A stretch of DNA of 64,000 bases from Pandoraea apista (GTDB lineage: Bacteria > Pseudomonadota > Gammaproteobacteria > Burkholderiales > Burkholderiaceae): positions 4,650,001-4,714,000 of the forward strand of contig NZ_CP013481.2 of assembly GCF_001465595.2 (NCBI RefSeq). Direction: 5' to 3'. This document shows, one piece after another, positions 37,623 to 46,467 of this stretch (positions are counted from its first letter, which is position 1; each line of letters begins with the position of its first letter). A program made the translations under genes and the position numbers. Under the pieces are notes generated by a model that saw only the letters and a program-made list of their open reading frames with translations, had not been told where the DNA came from and ran no database searches.

Positions 37623-38183
37623 TTACGACTGCCCGCGAGACGCACGTTTGCGCGGCGACACCCCTGGTGACGACGGCACCTGATCGGCCGCGGCGGCGGG
37701 CGTTCGCCGCTTCGGCTCCTCGCCTGACTTCACGGCCGGATCAGACGCTTTCGCTCGGGTCGCCACCGACTTGAACTGTGCCTCGAGATGCCCCAATGCG
37801 CTTTCCAGGGTAGCGATTTCGGCGGACGTCATACCTTCGAGCGCGTCGTCGAAAAAGGCCTGGCGGCGCGGCGTTGCTTCGTCGAACACAGTCATGCCGG
37901 CGGCGGTGAGCGTAACGTTCGTGAGGCGATTGTCGTCGGGATCGGTCGCACGCGAGAGCCAGCCGAGTGCTTCCATCGACTGCAACTGGCGCGTGAGTGA
38001 GGCGGGATCGAGCCGGCAGTGTTCCGCGAGGAACTTCTGCGAACAGGTGCCGCGCTCGGCCAGCGCGAGAATGATGCGCCAGCGTGGCAGCGGGTGACCG
38101 ACCTGCGCGTCGAATGCGACCATCATCGCCCGATACGTCAGGCTGAGTTGCTGGATGACGTTACGTTTGAGTGACGTAGGCAT
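37623..38183 (-). CDS. MarR family transcriptional regulator
   Basis: 186 residues. The winged-helix core (about 30-130) has AERGTCSQKFLAEHCRLDPASLTRQLQSMEA-type helices and RATDPDDNRLTNVTLTAAG, the wing. About 40 C-terminal residues are an unstructured Lys/Arg/Pro tail (KRRTPAAAADQ, then SPRKRASRGQS) that may add DNA contact. It starts 4 bases after the stop of the MFS exporter gene, so the two form an emrB-marR-like operon. It likely represses the pair through a palindrome before the exporter start and releases on binding a toxic phenolic compound or drug. Confidence 0.9.
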   Translation of the reverse strand: MPTSLKRNVIQQLSLTYRAMMVAFDAQVGHPLPRWRIILALAERGTCSQKFLAEHCRLDPASLTRQLQSMEALGWLSRATDPDDNRLTNVTLTAAGMTVFDEATPRRQAFFDDALEGMTSAEIATLESALGHLEAQFKSVATRAKASDPAVKSGEEPKRRTPAAAADQVPSSPGVSPRKRASRGQS

Positions 38184-38187
38184 CGCG

Positions 38188-39783
38188 TCACTCCCCCACT
38201 GGCGCCTTCGGCCTGGCGCCGCGCGTCAGTCGAATGAGCGGCACGCGCCGCACGAACCACAGACCGGCGAGCGCCGCTGCGAGCGAGACCATCTGGCCGT
38301 TGTGAATGGCGGCGACGAGCGACGTGCGCGCCGATTCGATATACAGCGCGCCGTTCTGGCCCATGTGGGCGAGCGTCATCATGAAGTCGTCTTTCGCCTG
38401 AGCGTTCACAAGGATCTGCGGATCGGAGAGTTGGGTCGTCCACTGCGTGCCGTCGCTGGCGACGAGGGCCTCTTTCACGCGGGCGGTGTAGCTGTGATTC
38501 ACGAGCGTACCGACAATGGCGGTGCCGAGCATCCCGCCAATCATGCGCAGCGACTGCATCAACGCCGTTGCGATTCCGAGATGCGCGCGCCCGGCAACTT
38601 CCTGCGCGAAGACGGTGAGGTTCGGCATGACGAAACCAAGACCGATCCCCGCGAGCAGCATATAGGTGGCAATGAGCGCATGCGGAGTCCCCCGGTGCGT
38701 GGTGATGACCCCTGCGCAAGCCAGCGCAAGCAAGAAGAACCCGCCATAGAGCATCACGTTCGGATTGCGCAGACGGGTAATGAGCCGGCCGTTCACGATG
38801 CTGCCCACAGTGATGCACACCACCATTGGCGTGATGAGGAGGCCGGTTTCACGCGGCGAGAGTCCGAAGCCGCCCTGAAGCATGAGCGGGGCATAGAACA
38901 ACACGCCGAACATGGCGAAGCCCGCGAACACCGACAGCACGAAGAGCGGCGCAAGGCTTTTGTCGCGAAACATCTCGAAGGGCAGGATCGGGTGCGAGGT
39001 GCGCTTCTCCCACCAATACAGGGCGTATGACGAGACAACCAGCACAACGAGCAACGTGACCACGCCACGCGAGAGGCCGTCGGCGGGCAACCATTCGACG
39101 AGCATCTGCAAACTGCCGAGTGCGGCGGTGATAAGCAGGGCGCCGAGCCAGTCGAGGCTCGCCTTGCCGTGGCCTTCGGCGCGCATGTGCGGCAGGTGGC
39201 GCGCAACGAACCAGAGCCCGAGCAGACCGACCGGCAGGTTGACGTAGAAGACCGAACGCCAGCCATAGGCCTCGGTAAGGAAACCGCCGAGCGAAGGGCC
39301 GATGGCGTTGGCAATGCCGAAGGCAGAGCTGAGCATGACCTGCCAGCGCAGGCGTACATGCGGGTCGGGAAACAGTTCCGGGATGCAGGCGAACGCAGTA
39401 CCGACAAGCATGCCGCCGCCGATGCCCTGCAAGGCCCGCGCGACGACAAGGAACGGCATGCTGGTCGCGGCGCCGCACAGCACTGACGCCGCAGTGAAGA
39501 TGACGATGGCGGCGATGACGAACGGTTTGCGTCCGTAGAAATCGCCGAGCCGGCCGAAAATCGGCACGGTGATAACGGAGGTCAGGAGATACGAGGTCGC
39601 CACCCAGGCGTAATACTCGAATCCCTTGAGTTCCGCCACGATGGTGGGCAACGCCGTACCGACGACCGTCTGATCGAGCGCCACCAGCATCGTGCAGAAA
39701 CAAAGACCGAGCATCGCCACGAGCGACTGCCGGAAGGGCAAAACCTGCCCCGCCGAATGCGGGGTACTGGGACTGGGAGCCAT
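38188..39783 (-). CDS. DHA2 family (14-TM) MFS drug exporter, EmrB/QacA type
   Basis: 531-residue inner-membrane drug/proton antiporter with about 14 transmembrane segments. Motif-level support: LDQTVVGTALPTIVAEL in helix 1, GRLGDFYGRKP between helices 2 and 3, RALQGIGGGMLVGTAF in helix 4, and VNLPVGLLG. The start is MAPSPSTPHS at 39783; the longer frame overlaps the operator. No EmrA-type periplasmic adaptor is encoded next to it, so it may act alone. Co-transcribed with a MarR regulator. Confidence 0.93.
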   Translation of the reverse strand: MAPSPSTPHSAGQVLPFRQSLVAMLGLCFCTMLVALDQTVVGTALPTIVAELKGFEYYAWVATSYLLTSVITVPIFGRLGDFYGRKPFVIAAIVIFTAASVLCGAATSMPFLVVARALQGIGGGMLVGTAFACIPELFPDPHVRLRWQVMLSSAFGIANAIGPSLGGFLTEAYGWRSVFYVNLPVGLLGLWFVARHLPHMRAEGHGKASLDWLGALLITAALGSLQMLVEWLPADGLSRGVVTLLVVLVVSSYALYWWEKRTSHPILPFEMFRDKSLAPLFVLSVFAGFAMFGVLFYAPLMLQGGFGLSPRETGLLITPMVVCITVGSIVNGRLITRLRNPNVMLYGGFFLLALACAGVITTHRGTPHALIATYMLLAGIGLGFVMPNLTVFAQEVAGRAHLGIATALMQSLRMIGGMLGTAIVGTLVNHSYTARVKEALVASDGTQWTTQLSDPQILVNAQAKDDFMMTLAHMGQNGALYIESARTSLVAAIHNGQMVSLAAALAGLWFVRRVPLIRLTRGARPKAPVGE

Positions 39784-39792
39784 TTTTGGATG

Positions 39793-39807
39793 GATCAATG
39801 TTTGATC
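39793..39807. promoter_or_regulatory. Candidate MarR operator
   Basis: GATCAA-TGT-TTGATC is a perfect 15-base palindrome 9 bases upstream of the exporter start codon. Its length, AT content and position are typical of a MarR-type operator. A bound dimer there would block ribosome or RNA polymerase access. Confidence 0.6.
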
Positions 39808-40137
39808 AGTCAAAGATTTTAGCACGTTACGTACGGCGGGTAGACTCCGGCTGTTTTTGTAGTCATAAAAGCGGCGACGGCTTAGCGGGATCGGATGTCC
39901 CGTCAGCTACGCCGCTGGGCCCGGGCCGTGTAAATTGGAAAGCGTGTCAGCAGCCAAACGGCGACAACTCTTTTCGGCCATGAAGAGACACTCGATCATG
40001 CGGCGGATATCGTCGGCAATTGATCTTCGTTTCGCGCACAACGAGGCGGTCATGTCGTTAGACAGCTGGAGACTGCTATCTACCCGCTACGTTTGATACA
40101 GTGCGGTCTCTCAACGGGAGTATGGGGAGTGAGGCAG
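39808..40137. other. Intergenic region at the start of the low-GC accessory segment
   Basis: No gene supported. The sequence around 39965-39992 (TTTTCGGCCATGAAGAGACAC) resembles the degenerate motif repeated between genes further on. The last 14 bases hold the ribosome-binding site of the HAD phosphatase (GGGGAGTGAGG). Confidence 0.35.
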
Positions 40138-40815
40138 ATGTTCTCAGCGGCGATCTTCGACATGGACGGCCTGCTGGTCGATTCAGAGCGCGCGATCATG
40201 AACACATGGATCACGGTGGGATTGGACCTTGGGATCGCGTTGTCGGCGAGCGATTATCTTCGGATTGTCGGAAGGTCGTCTACGGAATGTGAACTGATCC
40301 TGACGGAGTTGCTCGGTGGGGCGGCGACATTTCGGGAGGCGCTGGCCCGAGTTCGGCAGCACTTGAGCAAGCCATCCGTAAATCCGATATTTCCGCTGAA
40401 ATCTGGAGCACGAACGCTACTGACTGAGCTATCGCGGGCAGGCATTCCATGCGCTGTCGCTTCGTCGTCTCCTGTGGATGAGATTAGATCTCGCCTTGGG
40501 CGTGTAGGTGTGCTGCATTTTTTTAAGACGATCGCAGGCGGGGATGAAGTCGATCGTGGGAAACCCGATCCGGCAGTCTACAGACTTGCAGCCCATCGAC
40601 TCGGCGTGCCGGCGGATGCGTGCTTAGCATTTGAAGATAGCGACAACGGCGCGCACGCGGCCGCGAGTGCCGGTATCGCCGTGGTCGTCGTTCCAGACTT
40701 AAAACCACCGGCTGCTGAGGTCGCCGAATTGAGCTTTCGGATACTGGGAAAACTCGATGTAGCCATTGAGCACGTTGCAGACTGGTTCACGACGCGCGAC
40801 ACAAAATTTGCGTGA
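40138..40815 (+). CDS. HAD superfamily phosphatase (beta-phosphoglucomutase-like)
   Basis: 225-residue hydrolase. HAD motif I is FDMDGLLVDSE (residues 7-17) with the nucleophile and acid/base aspartates. Motif II is in CAVASSSP, motif III K in DRGKPDPAVY, and motif IV EDSDNGAHAA. The cap between motifs I and II is the helical type of sugar-phosphate phosphatases and phosphoglucomutases. The start at 40138 follows GGGGAGTGAGGCAG. Substrate unknown. It lies in a segment of lower GC than the backbone, with no operon partner. Confidence 0.88.
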   Translation: MFSAAIFDMDGLLVDSERAIMNTWITVGLDLGIALSASDYLRIVGRSSTECELILTELLGGAATFREALARVRQHLSKPSVNPIFPLKSGARTLLTELSRAGIPCAVASSSPVDEIRSRLGRVGVLHFFKTIAGGDEVDRGKPDPAVYRLAAHRLGVPADACLAFEDSDNGAHAAASAGIAVVVVPDLKPPAAEVAELSFRILGKLDVAIEHVADWFTTRDTKFA

Positions 40816-40826
40816 ACATCCGTTGT

Positions 40827-41012
40827 CTAGAAAGTTGGTTGGCCGCTCAGAGTCGCAAACTGTCCGTCGCGCCCGGCGGCAGTCCAGTCAAAATGAACCA
40901 TAACGGCAGGCCCGGAATGTTTCTCGGATGGATCAATCGCCAATGCATTGCTCGAGTTGCCAGCCAATGATGCGACGAAGAGAAGAAAGGCAAGCGATGA
41001 AGCTCGAAACAC
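40827..41012 (-). CDS. Possible small secreted protein (signal peptide)
   Basis: 61 codons from a GTG. The N-terminus reads as a signal peptide (SSLAFLLFVASLAGNSSNALA) and the remaining 36 residues are unremarkable. No ribosome-binding site is visible. It converges with the HAD gene and overlaps nothing else. It may be a true small gene or the remnant of a longer secreted protein. Confidence 0.3.
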   Translation of the reverse strand: MFRASSLAFLLFVASLAGNSSNALAIDPSEKHSGPAVMVHFDWTAAGRDGQFATLSGQPTF

Positions 41013-41133
41013 CGGCGATGTTTTCAGGGCAGGACATCGCAGATTGTGCTTAACATCGACGATGCCGTCGATACCCTCCGAACGCGGGACAGCCGATGTT
41101 GCAGTGACATCGTTTCATTTACAACCAGCAAAG

Positions 41134-41511
41134 ATGAAAAAAACCCTCGTCGCCTCGCTAACGATTTTAGTACTAACTCAATCATCGCCGCTGTTCGCAG
41201 ATGCTTCCAACGGGAAGACTATCTACTTACAAAGATGCGCTATGTGTCATGGGGCGGATCTCAAAGGGACGGGAGCGTTGGCTCGGAAAAGCTCACCCGC
41301 CACACCGGATCTGACGACGCCTGCATTCAAAAAACGTCTAAATGAGTATCCCGGCGTTATCGTGTCATCGATCGTGCTTCGTCCAAATGGAGACCTGATT
41401 CCAAGAACACTAAGGGAAAATGGCGTAAAACTGGCCCCGTACGCGTGGCGAATTCAGGATCTGCGCGACATCCACCAGTACATGAGCGGTGTGATTCTAA
41501 GAAATCAATAA
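41134..41511 (+). CDS. Single-heme c-type cytochrome (periplasmic)
   Basis: 125 residues with a signal peptide (KKTLVASLTILVLTQSSPLFA) and one heme-binding CAMCH near residue 37, followed by GADLKGTGALARKSSPATPDL. The distal methionine candidate is in YMSGV near the end. It is a class I-like soluble cytochrome or a subunit of an electron-transfer enzyme; no partner oxidoreductase is adjacent. The ATG at 41134 precedes a lysine-rich signal sequence. GC content is clearly below that of the window's backbone. Confidence 0.85.
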   Translation: MKKTLVASLTILVLTQSSPLFADASNGKTIYLQRCAMCHGADLKGTGALARKSSPATPDLTTPAFKKRLNEYPGVIVSSIVLRPNGDLIPRTLRENGVKLAPYAWRIQDLRDIHQYMSGVILRNQ

Positions 41512-41563
41512 CGTTAAATTGCACCATGGAACGCAGGCGGCCAACCGTTCCTGAATGACGACA

Positions 41564-41585
41564 AATGGCCAGTTGCGGTCAGTCA
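41564..41585. repeat. Degenerate intergenic hairpin-type motif, copy A
   Basis: TGGCCAGTTGCGGTCAGTC, nearly the same as the copy at 44914-44936. Related variants lie near 40841, 45373, 45761 and 47192, all between genes of the accessory segment. Confidence 0.45.
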
Positions 41586-41600
41586 TAGATTCACCGAGTC

Positions 41601-42119
41601 ATGCACGTGGAGAGAATCTACAGGACTCGCACGGCGATTATCATGGTCGAGTTCTCAAAATCGGTAATGGCTCATATGACGTTCGACATTTTGACGTTCC
41701 CCCACGGCGCCCCAATTCAGGAGACTGAGATCCGGGAAGCTGAAATTGCGCTGGGCCATGCAGTGCCCGCAGAGCTGCTCGCCGTCTATCGCGTTGCAAA
41801 TGGATTTCGCGGTCCAACCAACGCAGCATTCCTGTATCCGCTGCTAACACCGCAGGCGTTTAACGATCAGACCGCCGTTGCACTTACCTTGGCACTTAGA
41901 GAAGAGGGGATTCAACCAAGCTTTTGGGATCGGGCAATCATGTTCGGTGATCCAGGCATGATGCCGTGTTGGGGAATCGAGGTCGATTCGGCAAGGCTTT
42001 TCGAGTGGTGGCCGGAAGACGGAGAAGAAATAGCCTACCTAGATCGCTCAATACTCCAACTGTGGTGCGAAAAGAAGGCGTGGTACGACGAGATCACAAA
42101 CCAGACCAATCCGGTGTGA
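41601..42119 (+). CDS. SMI1/KNR4 (SUKH) family protein
   Basis: Up to 172 residues. The core EAEIALGHAVPAELLAVYRVANGF followed by a YPL and later IMFGDPGMMPCWGIE and FEWWPEDGEE matches the SUKH superfamily, which includes immunity proteins for polymorphic toxins. No toxin gene is adjacent, so it is either an orphan immunity protein or a cytoplasmic SUKH protein of other role. Starts at 41643 and 41667 are also possible; none has a clear ribosome-binding site. Flanked by copies of the hairpin motif. Confidence 0.75.
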   Translation: MHVERIYRTRTAIIMVEFSKSVMAHMTFDILTFPHGAPIQETEIREAEIALGHAVPAELLAVYRVANGFRGPTNAAFLYPLLTPQAFNDQTAVALTLALREEGIQPSFWDRAIMFGDPGMMPCWGIEVDSARLFEWWPEDGEEIAYLDRSILQLWCEKKAWYDEITNQTNPV

Positions 42120-42346
42120 TGTCTGGACAACGATAAAGGGTCGCAAACACACCGACACCAACCTTAACTCGTCGGGTTCGCCGAGACAACGGGGCGCATG
42201 CAGCCGGCAAGACTAAACTCACAAGTGCGGTAACGAGCTCGCGGAATTTCGTCCCGAACTCCCGAACAAATCCGGAGATAATGGCGCGTCAGCCTGTAAG
42301 GCACTGACTGTTATCAACCACCGTATATTCGATAACGACCCTCGAT

Positions 42347-44059
42347 ATGACTGTCGATACCGGCCATGCCGCCGCGGCACAGCTTCAGAAGCCATCAAGT
42401 TATACGAGTTCGGTCGAGCCGCGCCCACCGCGAAGGGTTCGTATTGCGCGCGACGTACTGGCAGGCGTTTCGATAGCAGGACTCTTGCTGCCCGAAGCCA
42501 TTGCCTACGCAAGTATCGCTGGACTGCCACCGCAGGCGGGCCTGATTGCACTGCTCTCAGGGCTTGTCGTCTATGCGCTAATGGGTAGTAGCCGATTCGC
42601 GATCGTGTCGGGAACATCCTCTTCAGCAGCGGTGCTCGCCGCCACTGTGGGAGCCAGCGCCGGGGGCATCGGTGCGCAAGTCGCCTACGCCGCCGCCCTC
42701 GTTGCGGCGACGGGCATCCTTTTTCTGCTGGCCGGCGCGGCGCGTTTGGGAGCCATGTCGGACTTTGTCTCGAAGCCGGTCTTGCGCGGTTTTGCATTCG
42801 GCCTGGCACTGACAATTGCCATAAAGCAACTGCCGACTATCTTAGGCGTGCAATCGCATTACACCGATACGCTGCGAATAGCCTTCGATCTTGCTCACCA
42901 AGCGCCAGGTTGGAATTTCTATAGCGTGGCACTTGGTGTGGCTGCACTGGCCATCCTTTTCGGGTTGGGCCGAAGTGCCCGCATGCCGGCGACACTGGCG
43001 GTCATTGTGCTCGGTATTGCATTGGGGTACTGGATCGACTGGCATGGACATGGCATTGGCACCGTTGGCGTGCTCAATCTTCACAATATGACTTTCGGCC
43101 TGCCCATGTTCGACCGCTCACAGTGGCTGCAAACCGCAGAACTCGCGTTTGCGCTGATGCTGATTCTGTATGCGGAATCGTACGGATCGATCCGCAGTTT
43201 CGCGCTAAAGCATGGCGACATCGTGTCGGCAAACCGGGACCTCATGGCGCTCGGCTGCGCGAACCTTGTCTCCGGTTTGCTGCACGGAATGCCGGTGGGT
43301 GCGGGCTACTCGGCGACTTCCGCTAACGAAGCTGCCGGTGCGCAGACCCGATTCGCAGGGTTATGTGCCGCAGCGGTCATTGCGCTGATCGTCCTGATGC
43401 TGTCGCCGCAGTTGTCCCGCACGCCTGAACCGGTGCTCGCTGCGATCGTCATTTATGCGGTCAGTCACTCACTACACCCAGACATGTTCAAACCGTACTG
43501 GACGTGGCAACGAGACAGACTGGTCGTGATTGCGGCGCTGCTTGCCGTGCTCGTGTTTGGCATACTCCACGGCTTGCTGGTCGCCATCGGCGTGAGCCTT
43601 CTTCTCGCCCTGCGTAACTTGTCGGAACCAGCGGTATCGGTACTCGGTCGCCTGAGAGATAGCCATGATTTCGTCGACATCTCCGCGCACCCGGATGCGA
43701 CCCCCATCCCCGGCATCACGATCGTGCGGCCAGAGGTACCGCTCTTCTTTGCCAATGCCGAACGCGTGCTCAGTAAGGTGCGCTTAATGCTGCAGGGGCA
43801 GTCGACGCCGGTGCAGACGGTGATGCTGAGTCTCGAAGAAACGCCCGATGTCGATAGCTCAGTTATCGAAGCGCTGCGCATCTTCTCTGCCGAATTGATG
43901 TCCCGTGGACAGAGGCTGCTCCTGGTGCGGCTCAAGCCGCGCGCGCTGACCGTGCTTGAGCGAGCGTCCGACGAGACGCTGCCGCGTAGCGCACTGTGGG
44001 AGTTGAGCGTCGATAAATGCGTGCAGTCGCTCGCGCTTGAAATGCACGAGACGGGTTGA
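42347..44059 (+). CDS. SulP family anion permease with STAS domain
   Basis: 570 residues. The N-terminal membrane domain (about 30-420) has the SulP features LAGVSIAGLLLPEAIAYA and GLPPQAGLIALLSGLVVYA, then GTSSSAAVLAATVGA and ATSANEAAGAQTR. The C-terminal cytoplasmic STAS domain (about 450-560) has VRPEVPLFFANAERV and LEETPDVDSSVIEAL, with the conserved phosphorylatable serines. It imports sulfate or another small anion such as bicarbonate. No carbonic anhydrase or sulfate assimilation gene is adjacent. It lies within the accessory segment. Confidence 0.92.
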   Translation: MTVDTGHAAAAQLQKPSSYTSSVEPRPPRRVRIARDVLAGVSIAGLLLPEAIAYASIAGLPPQAGLIALLSGLVVYALMGSSRFAIVSGTSSSAAVLAATVGASAGGIGAQVAYAAALVAATGILFLLAGAARLGAMSDFVSKPVLRGFAFGLALTIAIKQLPTILGVQSHYTDTLRIAFDLAHQAPGWNFYSVALGVAALAILFGLGRSARMPATLAVIVLGIALGYWIDWHGHGIGTVGVLNLHNMTFGLPMFDRSQWLQTAELAFALMLILYAESYGSIRSFALKHGDIVSANRDLMALGCANLVSGLLHGMPVGAGYSATSANEAAGAQTRFAGLCAAAVIALIVLMLSPQLSRTPEPVLAAIVIYAVSHSLHPDMFKPYWTWQRDRLVVIAALLAVLVFGILHGLLVAIGVSLLLALRNLSEPAVSVLGRLRDSHDFVDISAHPDATPIPGITIVRPEVPLFFANAERVLSKVRLMLQGQSTPVQTVMLSLEETPDVDSSVIEALRIFSAELMSRGQRLLLVRLKPRALTVLERASDETLPRSALWELSVDKCVQSLALEMHETG

Positions 44060-44320
44060 CGAAAACGCCGAAGAAGAAGCCCGCAAACGGCATATGTGCC
44101 ATAAGGATTCAGCGCGCCAGCGATGCAGCGTGTATCGAATGAGACACGGATGTTTGGATCTGCACGCATCGTTTGCTTCAGTAAGCAGACGTAGTTCCCA
44201 ATTCTCTGGCGGGCCGCTGCGGTCGTCAGAGATCGCTATCGGCCAGCAGCCGTCGTTCGACAATGTGGCCTGGTTCGTTGACAATTGAGCTGCCCCCCCA
44301 GGCCATCAACAGATACGTCA

Positions 44321-44908
44321 ATGCCTATTACCGAAGTTCCGCTGCCCCCGTACGGGACCATTGTCGTCCTCAACGGTCCGAGCAGTGCCGGCAAGAGCTC
44401 ACTGGCCAAGTATTTGCGCGAGAACTTGGTTGAGCATCATTTGCACATTGAATTGGACGCGTTCCGAAACATGGAGCCTGCAAACTACTGGGATGTCGAG
44501 AAGTCGGTGGCACAGGTTCGCGTTGCCGCGCTATGTAGAGCAATAAATGCCACTACCGCGACCTTTTCTAGGCACGGTCAGGCAGTAATCGTCGATCATG
44601 TCCTTTCACCCGATGCGTGGCACTACCTGCTCGAAGACTTGATTGATCTGCCAGTATTCATCATCGGCGTCTTTTGTTCGCTCGAAATTCTGATCAAGCG
44701 TGAACTTACCCGTGCCGACCGTAAGATCGGATTGGCCAAGTCCCAATTCGACTCGATTCATGCTAATCGGCACTATGACTACATTGTGGACACGTCGTCT
44801 TCGAGCACGTCTGATTGTGGGCAGTCGATCCTGAAGTGGTTGCGGAGTCGACCGACTCCAACTGCTTTCACGACGATGCATCAGCAGTTCTTTGGTAACC
44901 GGAATTAG
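44321..44908 (+). CDS. Chloramphenicol phosphotransferase-like (CPT) small-molecule kinase
   Basis: 195-residue P-loop kinase. Walker A is LNGPSSAGKSSLA near residue 17. A base-binding DAFRNMEP and VIVDHVLSP (Walker B type) follow. The family phosphorylates antibiotics (chloramphenicol 3-O-phosphotransferase) or other small molecules; whether this one gives resistance is unknown. The ATG at 44321 has no ribosome-binding site nearby; an in-frame non-ATG start at 44285 is less likely. GC is about 50 percent, below the backbone. Hairpin motif copy B follows the stop. Confidence 0.8.
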   Translation: MPITEVPLPPYGTIVVLNGPSSAGKSSLAKYLRENLVEHHLHIELDAFRNMEPANYWDVEKSVAQVRVAALCRAINATTATFSRHGQAVIVDHVLSPDAWHYLLEDLIDLPVFIIGVFCSLEILIKRELTRADRKIGLAKSQFDSIHANRHYDYIVDTSSSSTSDCGQSILKWLRSRPTPTAFTTMHQQFFGNRN

Positions 44909-44913
44909 ACAGT

Positions 44914-44936
44914 AATCGGCCAATTTCGGTCAGTCG
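44914..44936. repeat. Degenerate intergenic hairpin-type motif, copy B
   Basis: CGGCCAATTTCGGTCAGTC, similar to copy A at 41564-41585. It lies 5 bases after the CPT-like stop codon. Confidence 0.45.
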
Positions 44937-45004
44937 ACGTGACCCGCCCAGATCGTCGACAATTCGACTTTATCAAGAGCGGCGCTGAACGGATGGAGGC
45001 AAGT

Positions 45005-45334
45005 ATGGGACCAAAAACACAAGAGCTGATTGAGGTGTTAACCAAACTCGCCGATCTACTTAAAACCAACGGCGGACAGCACTGGCGCGCTTGGTTGCTT
45101 CGTGCCAAAGCTCGTTTAGAAAACGCGGATTACTCCGGTATTGAATATTTGCTTCAAGCGTACGGAGGTATGGGCTCGTTCAACGACTTTGTTGCGGCAC
45201 AGAGCGCCATAGACGGGCAGCCCACCGGGAAACCCGGGTACGTTGAACTGAACGATGAGATAGATGGCTTAAGAACTAAGGCGTGGGAGCTTGCAACAGA
45301 CGTCAAGCGCAACCACGAAGTCCAGCGTACCTGA
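45005..45334 (+). CDS. Hypothetical protein (DUF6966-like)
   Basis: 109-residue soluble helical protein (MGPKTQELIEVLTKLADLL, then GSFNDFVAAQSAIDG). The ATG at 45005 is preceded by GGAGGCAAGT, a good ribosome-binding site, which decides against the longer start. I recognise it only as similar to uncharacterised bacterial proteins with a conserved LxKxGxxHWxxWL pattern (here TNGGQHWRAWLLRAKARL). Such short proteins often sit among toxin-immunity genes, but no toxin is seen. Function unknown. Confidence 0.7.
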   Translation: MGPKTQELIEVLTKLADLLKTNGGQHWRAWLLRAKARLENADYSGIEYLLQAYGGMGSFNDFVAAQSAIDGQPTGKPGYVELNDEIDGLRTKAWELATDVKRNHEVQRT

Positions 45335-45372
45335 CTATCGAATTCATCTCGGCTAACCGCATCAGGCAGATC

Positions 45373-45395
45373 TCGGCCAGAAGTGGCCATTGCGG
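45373..45395. repeat. Degenerate intergenic hairpin-type motif, copy C
   Basis: CGGCCAGAAGTGGCCATTGCGG. It contains TGGCCA and the inverted GGCCA arms. It lies 39 bases past the previous stop. Confidence 0.35.
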
Positions 45396-45435
45396 AAATT
45401 TTGATTGATTATTCTTTTTTGCTTTTCTAGACCAA

Positions 45436-45723
45436 ATGTTTGGAATGTTCAAAAAGCGGCAAGCGCCAACGTCCCCGCCCGAAGACCCTCTCTGCTTGGT
45501 TTTCATCCCTGCGCTTGTGACCGTTCTTCTACATGCTGAAAAGGCGCATGGCAGGCCATTGACTGAGGCTGAAGTCATCGCCATTCGTGACAAAGCGGTT
45601 TGCATGGCGATGCCCGCTTCAAAAGCTGCAATGATGGAAGAGAAACGCGGCTACCCGGACATTGTTGCAGAGGCGGTCTGGCCTGAATGGCAATCGGCGC
45701 GCCTGCAACTCGGTCAAACATGA
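45436..45723 (+). CDS. Hypothetical protein
   Basis: 95 residues starting MFGMFKKRQAPTSP. After a basic N-terminus and a hydrophobic stretch (LVFIPALVTVLL) comes a regular region with TEAEVIAIRDKAVCMAMP that could be helical. I do not recognise the family. No ribosome-binding site is visible before the ATG. It lies among other short genes in the low-GC segment and is followed by a motif copy and a strong terminator. Confidence 0.6.
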   Translation: MFGMFKKRQAPTSPPEDPLCLVFIPALVTVLLHAEKAHGRPLTEAEVIAIRDKAVCMAMPASKAAMMEEKRGYPDIVAEAVWPEWQSARLQLGQT

Positions 45724-45760
45724 CCGACCAACTTAAAAGCCATTACTTTCCAACGTCCGC

Positions 45761-45781
45761 AATGGGTCGAAAGCGGACATC
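45761..45781. repeat. Degenerate intergenic hairpin-type motif, copy D
   Basis: AATGGGTCGAAAGCGGACAT, preceded by AACGTCCGC. The GTCCGC and GCGGAC pair can form a hairpin. It is a variant of the motif found elsewhere in the segment. Confidence 0.4.
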
Positions 45782-45824
45782 CAACCCGCTCAATACGTCC
45801 CGCCGCACTCCCCGCCCCCCATAT

Positions 45825-45848
45825 AGCCCGCTCCCGCGGGCTTTTTTG
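45825..45848 (+). terminator. Rho-independent terminator
   Basis: AGCCCGC (45825-45831) and GCGGGCT (45836-45842) form a 7-base stem with a 4-base loop, followed by TTTTTTG. It would end rightward transcription from the 45436-45723 gene. Confidence 0.85.
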
Positions 45849-45906
45849 TGCACACCGTTATATTACGGCTCGGCCTGACATCGACCGGAAGCGTCCATTT
45901 GGTCAC

Positions 45907-46467
45907 TCACATTCGCTTGATCTCGATCGACTGCAGGCGGATGGCCCCATTTTTTTTCGCGAAAATGAACTGCGGGCCCACAAAAATCCAATCGTACGGA
46001 CCCCGTTCGCACAACGACGGGGTCCATACGAGATCCTCCGATAGTGCCTGCTCAACGTTATATCGTAATCTCTGAGACACGTCGGCAATCGTGGCGCCGA
46101 CCTTCACGCCGTTGGGCATGACCGCGCCCGACCCCGTTGCCACAATCATTTCGACTTCCTGAGATGCGAGCTTCAGATTAATCGATAAGCCTCGATAGGT
46201 TTGTTGTTCCACTCGGTATGGCCCGGCACTTCCCGGAACCGAGAAAATGCGTACCCGGTGAGGTTTCCCAATGGCCCGCTCGACAGCAGCTCTTCCGTCC
46301 CGGTAGTGCACGTTTGCGATCGCGAGATCGATTTGCGGAAAGCAGTATTCGCTTGCAGATGCAGCCGCCGCAGGAAGTGCCCATAGTGCAGCAGAGAGTC
46401 CCAGCGCCATAAGCACGGAATGGGTGCAGCCAGTATTGAGGCTGCCGAATGCAGCGCGTATCGCCAT
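45907..46467 (-). CDS. Hypothetical secreted protein
   Basis: 186 residues with a signal peptide (SVLMALGLSAALWALPAAAASA) and a mature part of about 150 residues, starting EYCFPQIDLAIANV. The core repeats beta-rich patterns (YRGLSINLKLASQEVEMIVATGSGAVMP-type) and ends in a DWIFVGPQFIFAKKNGAI segment. I do not recognise a domain. It was started at MAIRAAFGSL because the earlier part of the frame does not look like a signal. Expected in periplasm or outside the cell. Confidence 0.65.
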   Translation of the reverse strand: MAIRAAFGSLNTGCTHSVLMALGLSAALWALPAAAASASEYCFPQIDLAIANVHYRDGRAAVERAIGKPHRVRIFSVPGSAGPYRVEQQTYRGLSINLKLASQEVEMIVATGSGAVMPNGVKVGATIADVSQRLRYNVEQALSEDLVWTPSLCERGPYDWIFVGPQFIFAKKNGAIRLQSIEIKRM

